From NCBI GenBank assembly GCA_964487605.1, contig CAZARU010000001.1:111481-175480 (forward strand): DNA of 64,000 bases, written 5' to 3'. The DNA comes from JAJDAH01 sp964487605 (GTDB lineage: Bacteria > Myxococcota_A > Polyangia > Polyangiales > Polyangiaceae). The translations under genes and the position numbers were made by a program. The notes below the pieces were generated by a model. The model was not told the DNA's origin. It saw only the letters and a program-made list of their open reading frames with translations, and made no database searches. This document shows, piece after piece, positions 1 to 7,363 of this stretch (position 1 is its first letter; every line of letters begins with the position of its first letter).

Positions 1-860
1 CCGGCGCCGACGTCGTTCCCGCGGAGTACGCCGACCTGCCCACCGTCGTCCACGACGGATCCCGCGACGACTCGGTGTTCCTGGGTGAGACGATTCGCGG
101 CACACCGGTCCGGCTGGCTCGCGTGATCGTCGACGCCGACCTCGTGGTGGCCACGGGCCGGATCCGACCGCACTACTTCGCGGGGTACTCCGGCGGTGTG
201 AAGGCGGTCTTCCCCGGGTGCGCTCACCGGGACGGCATCCTGGCGAACCATCGCCTCAAGGCGGATCCGGGAGCGCGTCTCGGTCGCGTCGACGACAACC
301 CGTGTCGCGCAGACATGGAGGAGGCCGCCCGGATGCTCCCGGGAATCCTCGTTGCGCTGAACGTGCTCCTGGACTGCGACGACCGGTTCGTCGCTGCGGC
401 TTTCGGCGATGCGGTCTCCGTTCACCGAGTACTGGCGCGGCGCGCGGGCGACGTCTTTCGTGTCGTCGCGCCGCGCTCCTCGGTCGTCGTCGTCGCCGAT
501 CGACCACCCGTGACCGCCTCCCTCTATCAGGCTTCGAAGCTCCTGCCGCCCGCCGGGGTGGTCCTCGAGCCGGGCGGAACCGTCATTCTGGTCGCCGAGT
601 GTACGCAGGGCGCGGGACCCGCCGACCGCGTCAACCACGGGATCTACGAGCTCGGTGTCGCGCGCCAGCTCCCACGCCACCACGTCGTTCTCGTGAGCGA
701 GCTCGGTGCGGCAGAGGTCGCCGCCAGCTACGCCACGTACTCGCCGTCGCTCGCCCGGGCGCTCGCGGACGCCGAGCGACGGCACCCGGGTGCGCGGCCC
801 GTGCTCCTGTGGCGCGCGGCAGAGTCGATCGTCATCCCGGCCGATGGGCCGTCGGCCTGA
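1..860 (+). CDS. LarA-family (nickel-dependent lactate racemase-like) protein, 5' truncated
   Basis: The reading frame is open from the window edge (codons in phase with base 3) to the TGA at 858-860, giving 285 visible codons; the N-terminal third is outside the window. The segment HYFAGYSGGVKAVFPG (about bases 171-218) matches the conserved LarA core, where a Lys and His residues help hold the nickel-pincer cofactor. The family interconverts D- and L-lactate or racemizes related 2-hydroxyacids in the cytoplasm. Cofactor-making larB/C/E genes are not in view, so the substrate cannot be set and a non-lactate 2-hydroxyacid is possible. The next gene, an aconitase-family protein, lies 164 bases downstream on the same strand. 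The family call is fairly sure; the exact reaction is inference. Confidence 0.8.
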   Translation, partial: GADVVPAEYADLPTVVHDGSRDDSVFLGETIRGTPVRLARVIVDADLVVATGRIRPHYFAGYSGGVKAVFPGCAHRDGILANHRLKADPGARLGRVDDNPCRADMEEAARMLPGILVALNVLLDCDDRFVAAAFGDAVSVHRVLARRAGDVFRVVAPRSSVVVVADRPPVTASLYQASKLLPPAGVVLEPGGTVILVAECTQGAGPADRVNHGIYELGVARQLPRHHVVLVSELGAAEVAASYATYSPSLARALADAERRHPGARPVLLWRAAESIVIPADGPSA

Positions 861-966
861 CGCGGCGCGGCGCCCTCGCCAAGCGCGGGACGCGACGAGG
901 TCGCTCCGCATTGCCGGCGGCGCCGTGACCGCGAGTCCCGCGCGAGGCTTCAATGCGTCGAAACCC

Positions 967-998
967 GGTAGGCACGTCAGGCGCGCGGTACTAGAACC
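967..998 (+). promoter_or_regulatory. Bipartite motif GGTAGG-N14-GGTACTAGA upstream of the aconitase-family gene
   Basis: GGTAGG at 967-972 is followed, with start-to-start spacing of 20 bases, by GGTACTAGA at 987-995. The same two blocks at the same spacing occur on the minus strand at 19907-19876, upstream of a sulfatase-fold gene. Here the block ends 29 bases before the ATG. It could be a promoter class or an operator; this is inferred from the shared sequence and position only. Confidence 0.4.
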
Positions 999-1024
999 TA
1001 CTCCGCCGTGAGGTCTCGCAGAGC

Positions 1025-3022
1025 ATGAGCGGCCGCAAGGTCCGGATACGAGGTCGGATCCTCTACCTCACGAAGGACGCCGCCCTGCTCGAGAAGCAGC
1101 TCGGCGGCACGGATCTGGACCGCGAGAGCGTCGTCGGCTCCGCCCAGAACCCGGGGGCCCAGCTCATCGACAACATCTCGACGGACGAGATCACGCCGGG
1201 ATGGGTCTGTTACTACTTCGACCCGACGCTCGCCCGCTACTGCCTCGTCGGGCTGCGAGGGGGAGTCGTCCAGCGGGACGCGATCGCGAGCGGCGGCTTC
1301 GGGGTCATCGTCAGCGGGCGGAGCAAGGGGTGCGGCAGCTCGCGCGAGACGGCGCCTTACTCCGAGCGCGAGGCCGGCGTGCAGCTCGTCATCGCCGAGA
1401 GCATCGAGAAGATCTACCAGCAGAACTGTCAGAACATCGGGCTCTACACGTCCACGGACTTCTCGCTCATCGAACGCATCGAGGCCGGCGAGGAGCTCGA
1501 CATCGCAGAGTTCACCCGAGGGCTCGACCCCATCAGCGCGCAGATCGTCGAGTGCGGCGGGCTGTTCGAGTACAACAAGCGCCGGATGGCCGGCGAGCTG
1601 TCGCCGCCGAGGGCGGACACGCCGCCGCGTCCCATGACGCTGTGCGAGAAGATCATCGCGTCCAAGGCCATTGCCGACGCGAAGACGGGCGCGCTCGGCG
1701 TCGCCGCGGTGAAGCCTGGGGACGCCCTGTTCGTGCGCACCGACGTGCGCTTCAGCCACGAGTACGTCACGCCCATGGCCGACTCGCTCTTTCGTGCGGG
1801 GTTCGGTGACGACGCCCGTCCGACGGACCCGAGCTCGGTCTTCGCGTTCCGTGACCACTTGACGTTCCTGGACCTGGTGATGCCCGCCAAGCACAAGGAA
1901 ATGGGTCTGCAGGAGCAGGCGGCGAGCCTCGCGACCGTTCAGGAGTCGTTCGCGAAGCGGCATGGAATTCGGCTGTACGGCGAGGTGGTGCGTGACGGCC
2001 GACCGGCGGGGAGCGAGGCCATCTGTCACAACAAGGTGATCGAAGAGCTCGCGCTGCCGGGCCATCTCGTCGCCGGCACCGACAGTCACACCTGCATGGC
2101 TGGATGCCTCGGCGCGTTCGCTTTCGGTGTCGGCAGCACCGACATGGCCAACGCCTGGTTCACGCGCGACGTTCGCGTCAAGGTGCCCGAGAGCGTCCGC
2201 TTCGTGCTCGAGGGGGAGCTCTCGGCCGGCGTGTGCGCCAAGGACGTGATGCTGCACATTCTGAGCCTCGACCACTTCAAGTCCGGACGTGGCATCGGCC
2301 AGGTCCTCGAGTTCTCCGGCCCTGGCATCGCGGGCCTGCCCCTCGACGAGCGGGCGACTTTGACGAACATGGCCGTCGAGGCGGGCAGCTTCACCGGCAT
2401 CATCGAGGCGGACGACGTCGTGATCCGGTACCTGGTGGAGATGCGCGGCATCGATCCGGACGTCGCCAGGCGCGGCGTCGTGGTCGCCGATCCAGGAGCC
2501 GAATACGCCGCCAGCTATACCATCGACCTGGCATCGATCCGCCCGATGGTGGCGACACCAGGGGATCCCCGCAACGGCGTCCCGCTGGACGAGCTGTCGC
2601 GCTCCACCGGTGGCGATGTCCGGATCGACATCGCGTACGGTGGATCGTGCACCGGCGGCAAGAAGCACGACATGGACCTCTACGCTTCGGTCCTGCAGAA
2701 GGCGCTCGACCGCGGTAAGCGCGTCGCCGATGGCGTGCACCTGTACATCCAGTTCGGCTCCCAGCACATCCGCCGCTACGCGGAGGAGCGCGGCTACGTC
2801 GATCTCTTCCAGCGTGCCGGCGCCGAGCTCGTCGAGCCGAGCTGCGGCGCCTGCATTCGCGCGGGGCCCGGCGTGAGCACCACCGAGGCGCAGGTGACCG
2901 TCAGCGCCATCAACCGGAACTTCCCCGGCCGCAGCGGTCCCGGCAAGGTGTACCTCGCGAGCCCACTGGTCGTCGCGGCTTCGGCGATCGCGGGGAAGAT
3001 CGTCGGGCCCGATGCCATCTGA
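1025..3022 (+). CDS. Aconitase-family hydro-lyase with N-terminal swivel domain
   Basis: A 665-aa aconitase/isopropylmalate-isomerase-type 4Fe-4S hydro-lyase. The domain order is unusual. The swivel ('small subunit') domain comes first, about residues 40-165, with NISTDEITP and GCGSSRE motifs; the catalytic 'large subunit' part follows, about 200-660. In the large part GTDSHTCMAGCLGAFAFGVG, GGSCTGGKKHDMD and PSCGACIRAGPG carry the substrate-loop and cluster cysteines. AcnA has its swivel at the C-terminus, AcnB has HEAT-swivel-core, and LeuC/LeuD are separate proteins; this protein is like AcnB without the HEAT domain. Substrate (citrate, isopropylmalate, methylcitrate or other) is not decided by the sequence. 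The downstream FKBP gene overlaps by 11 bases, suggesting co-translation. Confidence 0.85.
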   Translation: MSGRKVRIRGRILYLTKDAALLEKQLGGTDLDRESVVGSAQNPGAQLIDNISTDEITPGWVCYYFDPTLARYCLVGLRGGVVQRDAIASGGFGVIVSGRSKGCGSSRETAPYSEREAGVQLVIAESIEKIYQQNCQNIGLYTSTDFSLIERIEAGEELDIAEFTRGLDPISAQIVECGGLFEYNKRRMAGELSPPRADTPPRPMTLCEKIIASKAIADAKTGALGVAAVKPGDALFVRTDVRFSHEYVTPMADSLFRAGFGDDARPTDPSSVFAFRDHLTFLDLVMPAKHKEMGLQEQAASLATVQESFAKRHGIRLYGEVVRDGRPAGSEAICHNKVIEELALPGHLVAGTDSHTCMAGCLGAFAFGVGSTDMANAWFTRDVRVKVPESVRFVLEGELSAGVCAKDVMLHILSLDHFKSGRGIGQVLEFSGPGIAGLPLDERATLTNMAVEAGSFTGIIEADDVVIRYLVEMRGIDPDVARRGVVVADPGAEYAASYTIDLASIRPMVATPGDPRNGVPLDELSRSTGGDVRIDIAYGGSCTGGKKHDMDLYASVLQKALDRGKRVADGVHLYIQFGSQHIRRYAEERGYVDLFQRAGAELVEPSCGACIRAGPGVSTTEAQVTVSAINRNFPGRSGPGKVYLASPLVVAASAIAGKIVGPDAI

Positions 3023-3587
3023 CGACTGCGCCTCGGAGAGGGGCTTCCAGGTTGGGCCCCAGACCGTCGTGAGCCTCTCGTACGACCTCTACGACGCCGA
3101 GAACGAGATCATCGAGTCCTCCGACGACGATTCCCCGCTCGAGGTCGTCTTCGGTCATGGCCAGCTCGCGGAGGCGGTCGAGCGCGCGATAGAGGGCCTG
3201 GAGGCAGGCGAGTCGACGAGCGTCGTCCTCGAGCCCGACGAGGCCTTCGGACCGCGTGACGACGCCGCGGTGCTCGAAGTGGAGCGCTCCGAGCTGCCGC
3301 CCGGAGCGGCACCGGGTGACGAGTTCCAGGCCGAGACCGAAGGCGGGGAGCCCGTGGCGCTGCGGGTCCTCGAAGTGACGGAAGCCACGGTCGTCCTCGA
3401 CGCCAACCACCCGCTCGCCGGCCAGTCCGTCCGCGTGGACTTCACCATCGAGGCGGTGCGCCCCGCGACCGACGAGGAACTGCGGGTCGCCGTCGAGCGG
3501 CTCGATGCCCCGGAGGCCCTGGTTCGCCCGGCCGACTTGATCCGGCGGGACCGTTGGGGGTACGAGAAGCCCCCCCGACGGCGCTAG
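3012..3587 (+). CDS. SlyD-like FKBP-type peptidyl-prolyl isomerase
   Basis: A 191-aa cytoplasmic FKBP of the SlyD type, which catalyses proline cis-trans isomerization and acts as a chaperone. The split FKBP domain is visible: an early strand with VSLSYDLYDAENEIIESS, then FGHGQLAEAVERAIEGLEAGE, an inserted flap domain (about residues 75-130) and the hallmark DANHPLAGQ. The His/Cys-rich metal-binding tail of E. coli SlyD is absent; the C-terminus is instead a short basic extension ending in arginines. The ATG lies inside the end of the aconitase gene, so translation is probably coupled. It may serve that Fe-S enzyme or be a general folding factor; context alone does not decide. Confidence 0.85.
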   Translation: MPSDDCASERGFQVGPQTVVSLSYDLYDAENEIIESSDDDSPLEVVFGHGQLAEAVERAIEGLEAGESTSVVLEPDEAFGPRDDAAVLEVERSELPPGAAPGDEFQAETEGGEPVALRVLEVTEATVVLDANHPLAGQSVRVDFTIEAVRPATDEELRVAVERLDAPEALVRPADLIRRDRWGYEKPPRRR

Positions 3588-3641
3588 GTACGGCGCGCGT
3601 GCGCTGGGTGCGCCACCAACCGAAGAGCCGAGGATCCGAGC

Positions 3642-3971
3642 ATGAGCGAGCCCGAAGAATTCAAGTTCGACATCCGCGTGCGCCAGCGAATGTTGCGAAG
3701 CAACCGCCTCGCCGGCGCGGACCTGGAGCAGCGGATGGCCAAGCTGGTGGACGTTTCGACCAACGGCGCGACGGTCGAGCTGAAACAGCCGGCACTGGGC
3801 GGCCGCGAGTACCCGAAGGACGTGCTGCCTGCCCCGTTCGGCCGCGGCAAGTTCGACGATCTGCCGCCGCATCCACCCATCCAGCCGCTGGACCCGCCGG
3901 CGTTCGACGCTCCCACGCGCCCGATTGACGACGAGGCGTCGACGGATTCCGGATGGGACGAGCCGTCGTGA
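3642..3971 (+). CDS. Conserved hypothetical protein, 109 aa
   Basis: A small soluble protein with no signal peptide or membrane segment. The first 70 residues look folded, with a basic start (FDIRVRQRMLRSNRLAG) and mixed strand/helix character. The tail is Pro- and Asp-rich (PPHPPIQPLDPPAF) and probably disordered. I do not recognise the family. The stop TGA overlaps the GTG start of the DUF1844 gene by the GTGA four-base arrangement, so the two are likely translated together. This is the first of three tightly linked genes ending with the HtrA-like protease. Confidence 0.6.
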   Translation: MSEPEEFKFDIRVRQRMLRSNRLAGADLEQRMAKLVDVSTNGATVELKQPALGGREYPKDVLPAPFGRGKFDDLPPHPPIQPLDPPAFDAPTRPIDDEASTDSGWDEPS

Positions 3972-4243
3972 GCGACGGAGGAGACGATGCGCTTCCTGCC
4001 ATCGACTTCAGCACGTTCGTCCTGTCGTTGAGCCACTCCACGCTGGTGCACCTCGGCGACGCCCCCGACCCGGGCGGCGCGAGTCAGGAGCCCGACCTTC
4101 CCATGGCGCGCCAGACCATCGACCTCCTGGCTCTGCTTCAGGAAAAGACCAAGAACAACCTGAGCGGGGACGAGGAGCGCGTCCTCGAACAAGCGCTGTA
4201 CGACCTGCGGCTGAGGTTCGTCGAGGTGTCCAAATCTCGGTGA
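3968..4243 (+). CDS. DUF1844 domain protein
   Basis: A 91-aa protein matching DUF1844: FSTFVLSLSHSTLVHLG, then LPMARQTIDLLALLQEKTKNN, then LYDLRLRFVEVS. The family is widespread in delta-type Proteobacteria and Myxococcota with no established function. I chose GTG 3968 rather than ATG 3953 because it makes a GTGA overlap with the preceding stop, and the conserved domain starts shortly after it. The stop in turn overlaps the GTG of the protease gene at 4240, forming a coupled three-gene run. No membrane helix or signal is evident. Confidence 0.8.
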   Translation: MSDGGDDALPAIDFSTFVLSLSHSTLVHLGDAPDPGGASQEPDLPMARQTIDLLALLQEKTKNNLSGDEERVLEQALYDLRLRFVEVSKSR

Positions 4244-5379
4244 AGGCTCTGGCCGTGGCTGCCATCGCCCTGGCCGTGTCGCAGTGTCAGCGAAGCGGAC
4301 CGGTCGGAGCCGACGCCGGCGCGCCCGGCCATTCGGCGACGCCGGTCCACACCCCGACGGCTCCCACGACGGTCGTCCTCCCGGGCGGTGTCTCGGCGCC
4401 TGCCAGCTTCGCAGATCTCGCGGCGAAGGCGGATCTCGCCGTCGTGTTCGTCCGCACCCAGCAGAGCCAGGAAGGGCGCACGGGACGCCGTCGGATCGTG
4501 CAGGAGGGCCTCGGGAGCGCGTTCGTCTACGACCCGGACGGGCTCATCTTGACCAACCACCACGTCATCGCGAGCGCGACGGACATCTGGGTGGTCATCG
4601 GGAAGGAGCGCGACGAAATCGAGGCGAAGGTGATCGGGCGCGACCCGCCGACGGACGTCGCCGTCCTGCGCGTCGATCGCAAGGGTCTGCCGCACCTACC
4701 CCTCGGCGACTCCGACGCGACGCGCGTCGGGGACTGGGTCGTCGCCATCGGGAATCCCTTCGGCTTGGCCCACACCGTTTCGGCGGGCATCGTCTCCGCC
4801 AAGGGGCGCACGAGCAAGGACGTTCCCGGACTCGGTGATGGAACGGGCTATTACAACTTCATCCAGACCGACGCGAGCATCAATCAGGGCAACAGCGGAG
4901 GTCCGCTCATCGACACGACCGGCCGCGTCGTCGGCATCAACACGGCCATTCGCGCTCGCGCCAACAACATCGGGTTCGCCGTACCCATCAACATGGTCAA
5001 GGAGCTCCTGCCCCGACTCGTGAAGGACGGCGAGGTGAAGCGCAGCGCCATCGGCATCGTCGTGGCTGCCGTCGCCGACGTCGACCTCGCCCGCCTAGGG
5101 ATCGCGGGTCGGGATGGTGCCCTGGTGAGGAGGGTCCTCCCGGGGGGCCCCGCTGCCCGGGCGGGTCTCGCCGAGGACGACGTCATCGTCGCCTTCGACG
5201 GAAAGCCGGTGCCGGGACCGGAGCGCCTGCGCTGGGAGGCCAGCATGGCAGGCGTCGGCCGGACCGTCCCGCTCGAGGTCCGGCGCGGCAAGCGGACCTT
5301 CAACCTACAGGTCCAGCTGGGCGAGCTGCCTCCCTCCGCCCCCGCGGAGGAGCTCCCCAACCCGTTCGATCTGCCCTGA
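4240..5379 (+). CDS. HtrA/DegP-like trypsin-fold serine protease with one PDZ domain
   Basis: A 379-aa exported protease for envelope protein quality control. GTG 4240 overlaps the DUF1844 stop (GTGA) and opens directly into a hydrophobic signal segment ending near Cys16 (LAVSQC), a weak lipobox, so it may be lipid-anchored in the periplasm. The protease domain shows the full triad: His in LTNHHVIA, Asp in TDVAVLRVD and Ser in NQGNSGGPL. A single PDZ domain follows (GALVRRVLPGGPAARAGL to about residue 365). DegP has two PDZ domains and DegS one, so the architecture is DegS/HhoB-like. A role in stress response next to the following sigma/anti-sigma genes is plausible but unproven. Confidence 0.9.
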   Translation: MKALAVAAIALAVSQCQRSGPVGADAGAPGHSATPVHTPTAPTTVVLPGGVSAPASFADLAAKADLAVVFVRTQQSQEGRTGRRRIVQEGLGSAFVYDPDGLILTNHHVIASATDIWVVIGKERDEIEAKVIGRDPPTDVAVLRVDRKGLPHLPLGDSDATRVGDWVVAIGNPFGLAHTVSAGIVSAKGRTSKDVPGLGDGTGYYNFIQTDASINQGNSGGPLIDTTGRVVGINTAIRARANNIGFAVPINMVKELLPRLVKDGEVKRSAIGIVVAAVADVDLARLGIAGRDGALVRRVLPGGPAARAGLAEDDVIVAFDGKPVPGPERLRWEASMAGVGRTVPLEVRRGKRTFNLQVQLGELPPSAPAEELPNPFDLP

Positions 5380-5436
5380 CGGCGCCGGGGCGGGTTGCCC
5401 CGCCCGCGGATGGGGGGGTGAGCCGCTTCGGTGACG

Positions 5437-5442
5437 TACAAT
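5437..5442 (+). promoter_or_regulatory. -10-like TACAAT before the ECF sigma gene
   Basis: TACAAT lies 8 bases before ATG 5451. No good -35 is visible at the usual distance. If used, transcription would begin at or next to the start codon, giving a leaderless mRNA. It favours ATG 5451 over the in-frame GTG at 5418. Confidence 0.4.
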
Positions 5443-5450
5443 GGCGCGTG

Positions 5451-6251
5451 ATGCCTACCCCCGAGCCTCCGGCCAGCTCCGGCGCGCCGAGCGGTGCCGC
5501 GGGCCCGGCGAGCGGCGGCCGCTCGCCGGCGGCCAAGTCCCCGGAATCCGGGTCGGAATCGGAGTCTGATCCGAAAGTCAGGGGGGTGAATAGGTCTGGC
5601 ACGCGGGCGTCCAACCGACTGGCCCGCCAAGCGGAGGCCGACGAGGACCGTGAACTCATCGAACGAGCACAGAAGGGCGATCGCGGAGCGTTTCGCTCCC
5701 TGGTCGAGCGCCACCAGCGCCGCGCGTTCGCCATCGCCCTCGGCCTGGTGCGCGACGAGAACGACGCCCGGGAGGTCGTCCAGGAGGCGTTTCTCCGGGT
5801 CTACCGGGGCATCGACGCGTTTCACGGCGGATCGAGCTTCTTCACGTGGCTCTATCGGATCGTCACGAATCTCTCGATCGACCTCATGCGAAAGCCGTCG
5901 CGGCGCGAGACGTCGCTCGACACGCAGAACGCCGCGCTCGTGGACGAGTCGGACATCCCCCTGCTCGCCCGCGTGGATGGCGCCGATCCACTGGACGTCG
6001 TGCGTCGTCGCGAGATCCGTGAACGCATCCAGCAGGCCCTCGACGACCTGCCGCCGTACCATCGGGGGGTCATCCTCATGCGCGAGGTCCAGGGCATGAG
6101 CTACGAGGAGATGGCCAAGGCCATGAAGGTGTCCAAGGGGACCATCATGAGCCGGCTCTTCCACGCACGGCAGAAGCTGCAGCGCGCACTGACCGATTGC
6201 TACGCGGAGCAGCTCGGAACCCTCCCGAGCAAGCGTGGAGGCTCCCCGTGA
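5451..6251 (+). CDS. ECF-type RNA polymerase sigma factor
   Basis: A 266-aa sigma-70 family factor of the RpoE-like ECF group. After a Ser/Pro/Gly-rich, probably disordered N-terminal stretch (about residues 1-60), region 2 runs from DRELIERAQKGDRGAFRSLV through SFFTWLYRIVTNLSIDLMR, with the core-binding AREVVQEAFLRVYRG. Region 4 contains LPPYHRGVILMREVQGMSYE and the helix-turn-helix MAKAMKVSKGTIMSRLFHAR. ECF factors have no region 3, as here. The gene ends in a GTGA overlap with a gene encoding a single-pass membrane protein, the usual sigma/anti-sigma layout. Targets are unknown. Confidence 0.9.
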   Translation: MPTPEPPASSGAPSGAAGPASGGRSPAAKSPESGSESESDPKVRGVNRSGTRASNRLARQAEADEDRELIERAQKGDRGAFRSLVERHQRRAFAIALGLVRDENDAREVVQEAFLRVYRGIDAFHGGSSFFTWLYRIVTNLSIDLMRKPSRRETSLDTQNAALVDESDIPLLARVDGADPLDVVRRREIRERIQQALDDLPPYHRGVILMREVQGMSYEEMAKAMKVSKGTIMSRLFHARQKLQRALTDCYAEQLGTLPSKRGGSP

Positions 6252-6850
6252 GCGCGCCGAGCGACCGCGAGCTGATGCAGCTGCACGACGACGAGCTGTC
6301 GGAGCAGGCCGCCAGCGAGCTCCTGGAGCGTGTCGGCGAGGACGAGCGCGCGCGAGCCGTTCTCGAGGGGCTGTCCCAGATAGGGGACGTCGTGCGCGCC
6401 CTGGCGCTCGACCGCGTCGCCAGCACCGATCTGACCGAGGGCATCCTCGCCCGCATCGATGCCTCGGGCAACGCGGCGAGCCCACTCGTGGTCCTCGAGG
6501 GTGGGGCGCCGCCCGTCTCACCGACGCCTGCCAGCAAGTGGAGTGTCATCGGCGTCTCGGCGGCGGCCCTCGCCGCCGCTGCCGCTGCGGCCTTCCTCAT
6601 CGGGCGTAGCGATGCCCCGACGGCCCCCGTGTTCTCCGCCGGGGTCGCCGCGAGCGCGCCGCGTCTCGCGACGTCTCGCCCGGTCGCGCCACGCGCGGTC
6701 GGAGCCGAGGCTGCGCAGGGCGTCGCTCCGGCCGCGTTCATCGAGGCCGTGGATTTCGGCATGAGCAACGGCACGATCTTCGTGGTATCTGGCGCCCAGG
6801 AAGACGACACACCCGTCGTCTGGGTCACTGACGAGCCGACCACGCTATGA
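6248..6850 (+). CDS. Putative membrane anti-sigma factor
   Basis: A 200-aa protein translated from GTG 6248, overlapping the sigma stop by four bases. The N-terminal cytoplasmic part begins with DRELMQLHDDELSEQAA, typical of anti-sigma N-terminal domains, but lacks the HxxxCxxC zinc motif of ZAS factors. One membrane helix follows (WSVIGVSAAALAAAAAAAF, about residues 98-120). The rest is an Ala/Pro-rich linker and a short C-terminal domain with GTIFVVSGAQEDDTPVVWV, probably periplasmic. From position and topology it is inferred to hold the ECF factor at the membrane. The next gene overlaps by ATGA. Confidence 0.7.
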   Translation: MSAPSDRELMQLHDDELSEQAASELLERVGEDERARAVLEGLSQIGDVVRALALDRVASTDLTEGILARIDASGNAASPLVVLEGGAPPVSPTPASKWSVIGVSAAALAAAAAAAFLIGRSDAPTAPVFSAGVAASAPRLATSRPVAPRAVGAEAAQGVAPAAFIEAVDFGMSNGTIFVVSGAQEDDTPVVWVTDEPTTL

Positions 6851-7362
6851 AGACCGCCGTCACCACACTGCTCGCCGTCCTGGCGCTCGTCTGGTCGGCG
6901 CCGCTGCACGCGCAGCCGAAGGGTGCTCCCGAGGCTCCCCGACCCCAGGAGCCGAAGAAGGAAGACGCGCCGAAGCCCGCGTATGCCATCGAGGTGGTCG
7001 TCCTGCATGGCACCAACACCAAGAAGGGCATCGACGGCCGCATCGAGAAGATGCCCGAGCTCACCAAGCCGCCGTTCTCGTCCTACGACAGCTACGAGCT
7101 CCTGAAGAAGGAGACTCTCGCGGCGCGGAAGGACGAACCCAAGACGCTGCAGCTTCCGAATGGCCGCGTGCTGCAGACGCGCCTGCTCGAAGTCGTCGCG
7201 AAGGAGCAGGTGAAGATCTCGGCGAGCATCGACCACCCGGGTGGGAAGAAGTTTCTGCCGCTCCTCGAGGTGAACGCAAAGCTCGGTCAGCGCTTCATCG
7301 TCGCCGGCCAGAGCTACAAGGGCGGGATCCTCGTCCTGGTCATCCGCGTCGTGGCGGCCTGA
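6847..7362 (+). CDS. Secreted protein of unknown function, third gene of the sigma operon
   Basis: A 171-aa protein with a clear Sec signal (MKTAVTTLLAVLALVWSAPLHA, cleavage likely after residue 22). A Pro/Glu/Lys-rich linker follows, then a compact domain with YAIEVVVLHGTNTK, PFSSYDSYELL and VNAKLGQRFIVAGQSYKGG. I do not recognise the family. ATGA overlap with the anti-sigma gene indicates it belongs to the same operon, so it may be an extracytoplasmic partner or target of the sigma system. Its stop is one base from the stop of the convergent VWA gene, leaving no room for a terminator. Confidence 0.7.
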   Translation: MKTAVTTLLAVLALVWSAPLHAQPKGAPEAPRPQEPKKEDAPKPAYAIEVVVLHGTNTKKGIDGRIEKMPELTKPPFSSYDSYELLKKETLAARKDEPKTLQLPNGRVLQTRLLEVVAKEQVKISASIDHPGGKKFLPLLEVNAKLGQRFIVAGQSYKGGILVLVIRVVAA

Positions 7363-7363
7363 A

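Noticed and set aside
998..2767. 589-codon open frame antisense to the aconitase-family gene
   Set aside because: It mirrors the real gene's codon bias; the sense protein has clear Fe-S motifs and the antisense translation has none.
5418..5450. Upstream GTG start for the ECF sigma factor
   Set aside because: The -10-like TACAAT lies inside this stretch, and ATG 5451 fits the leaderless pattern better.
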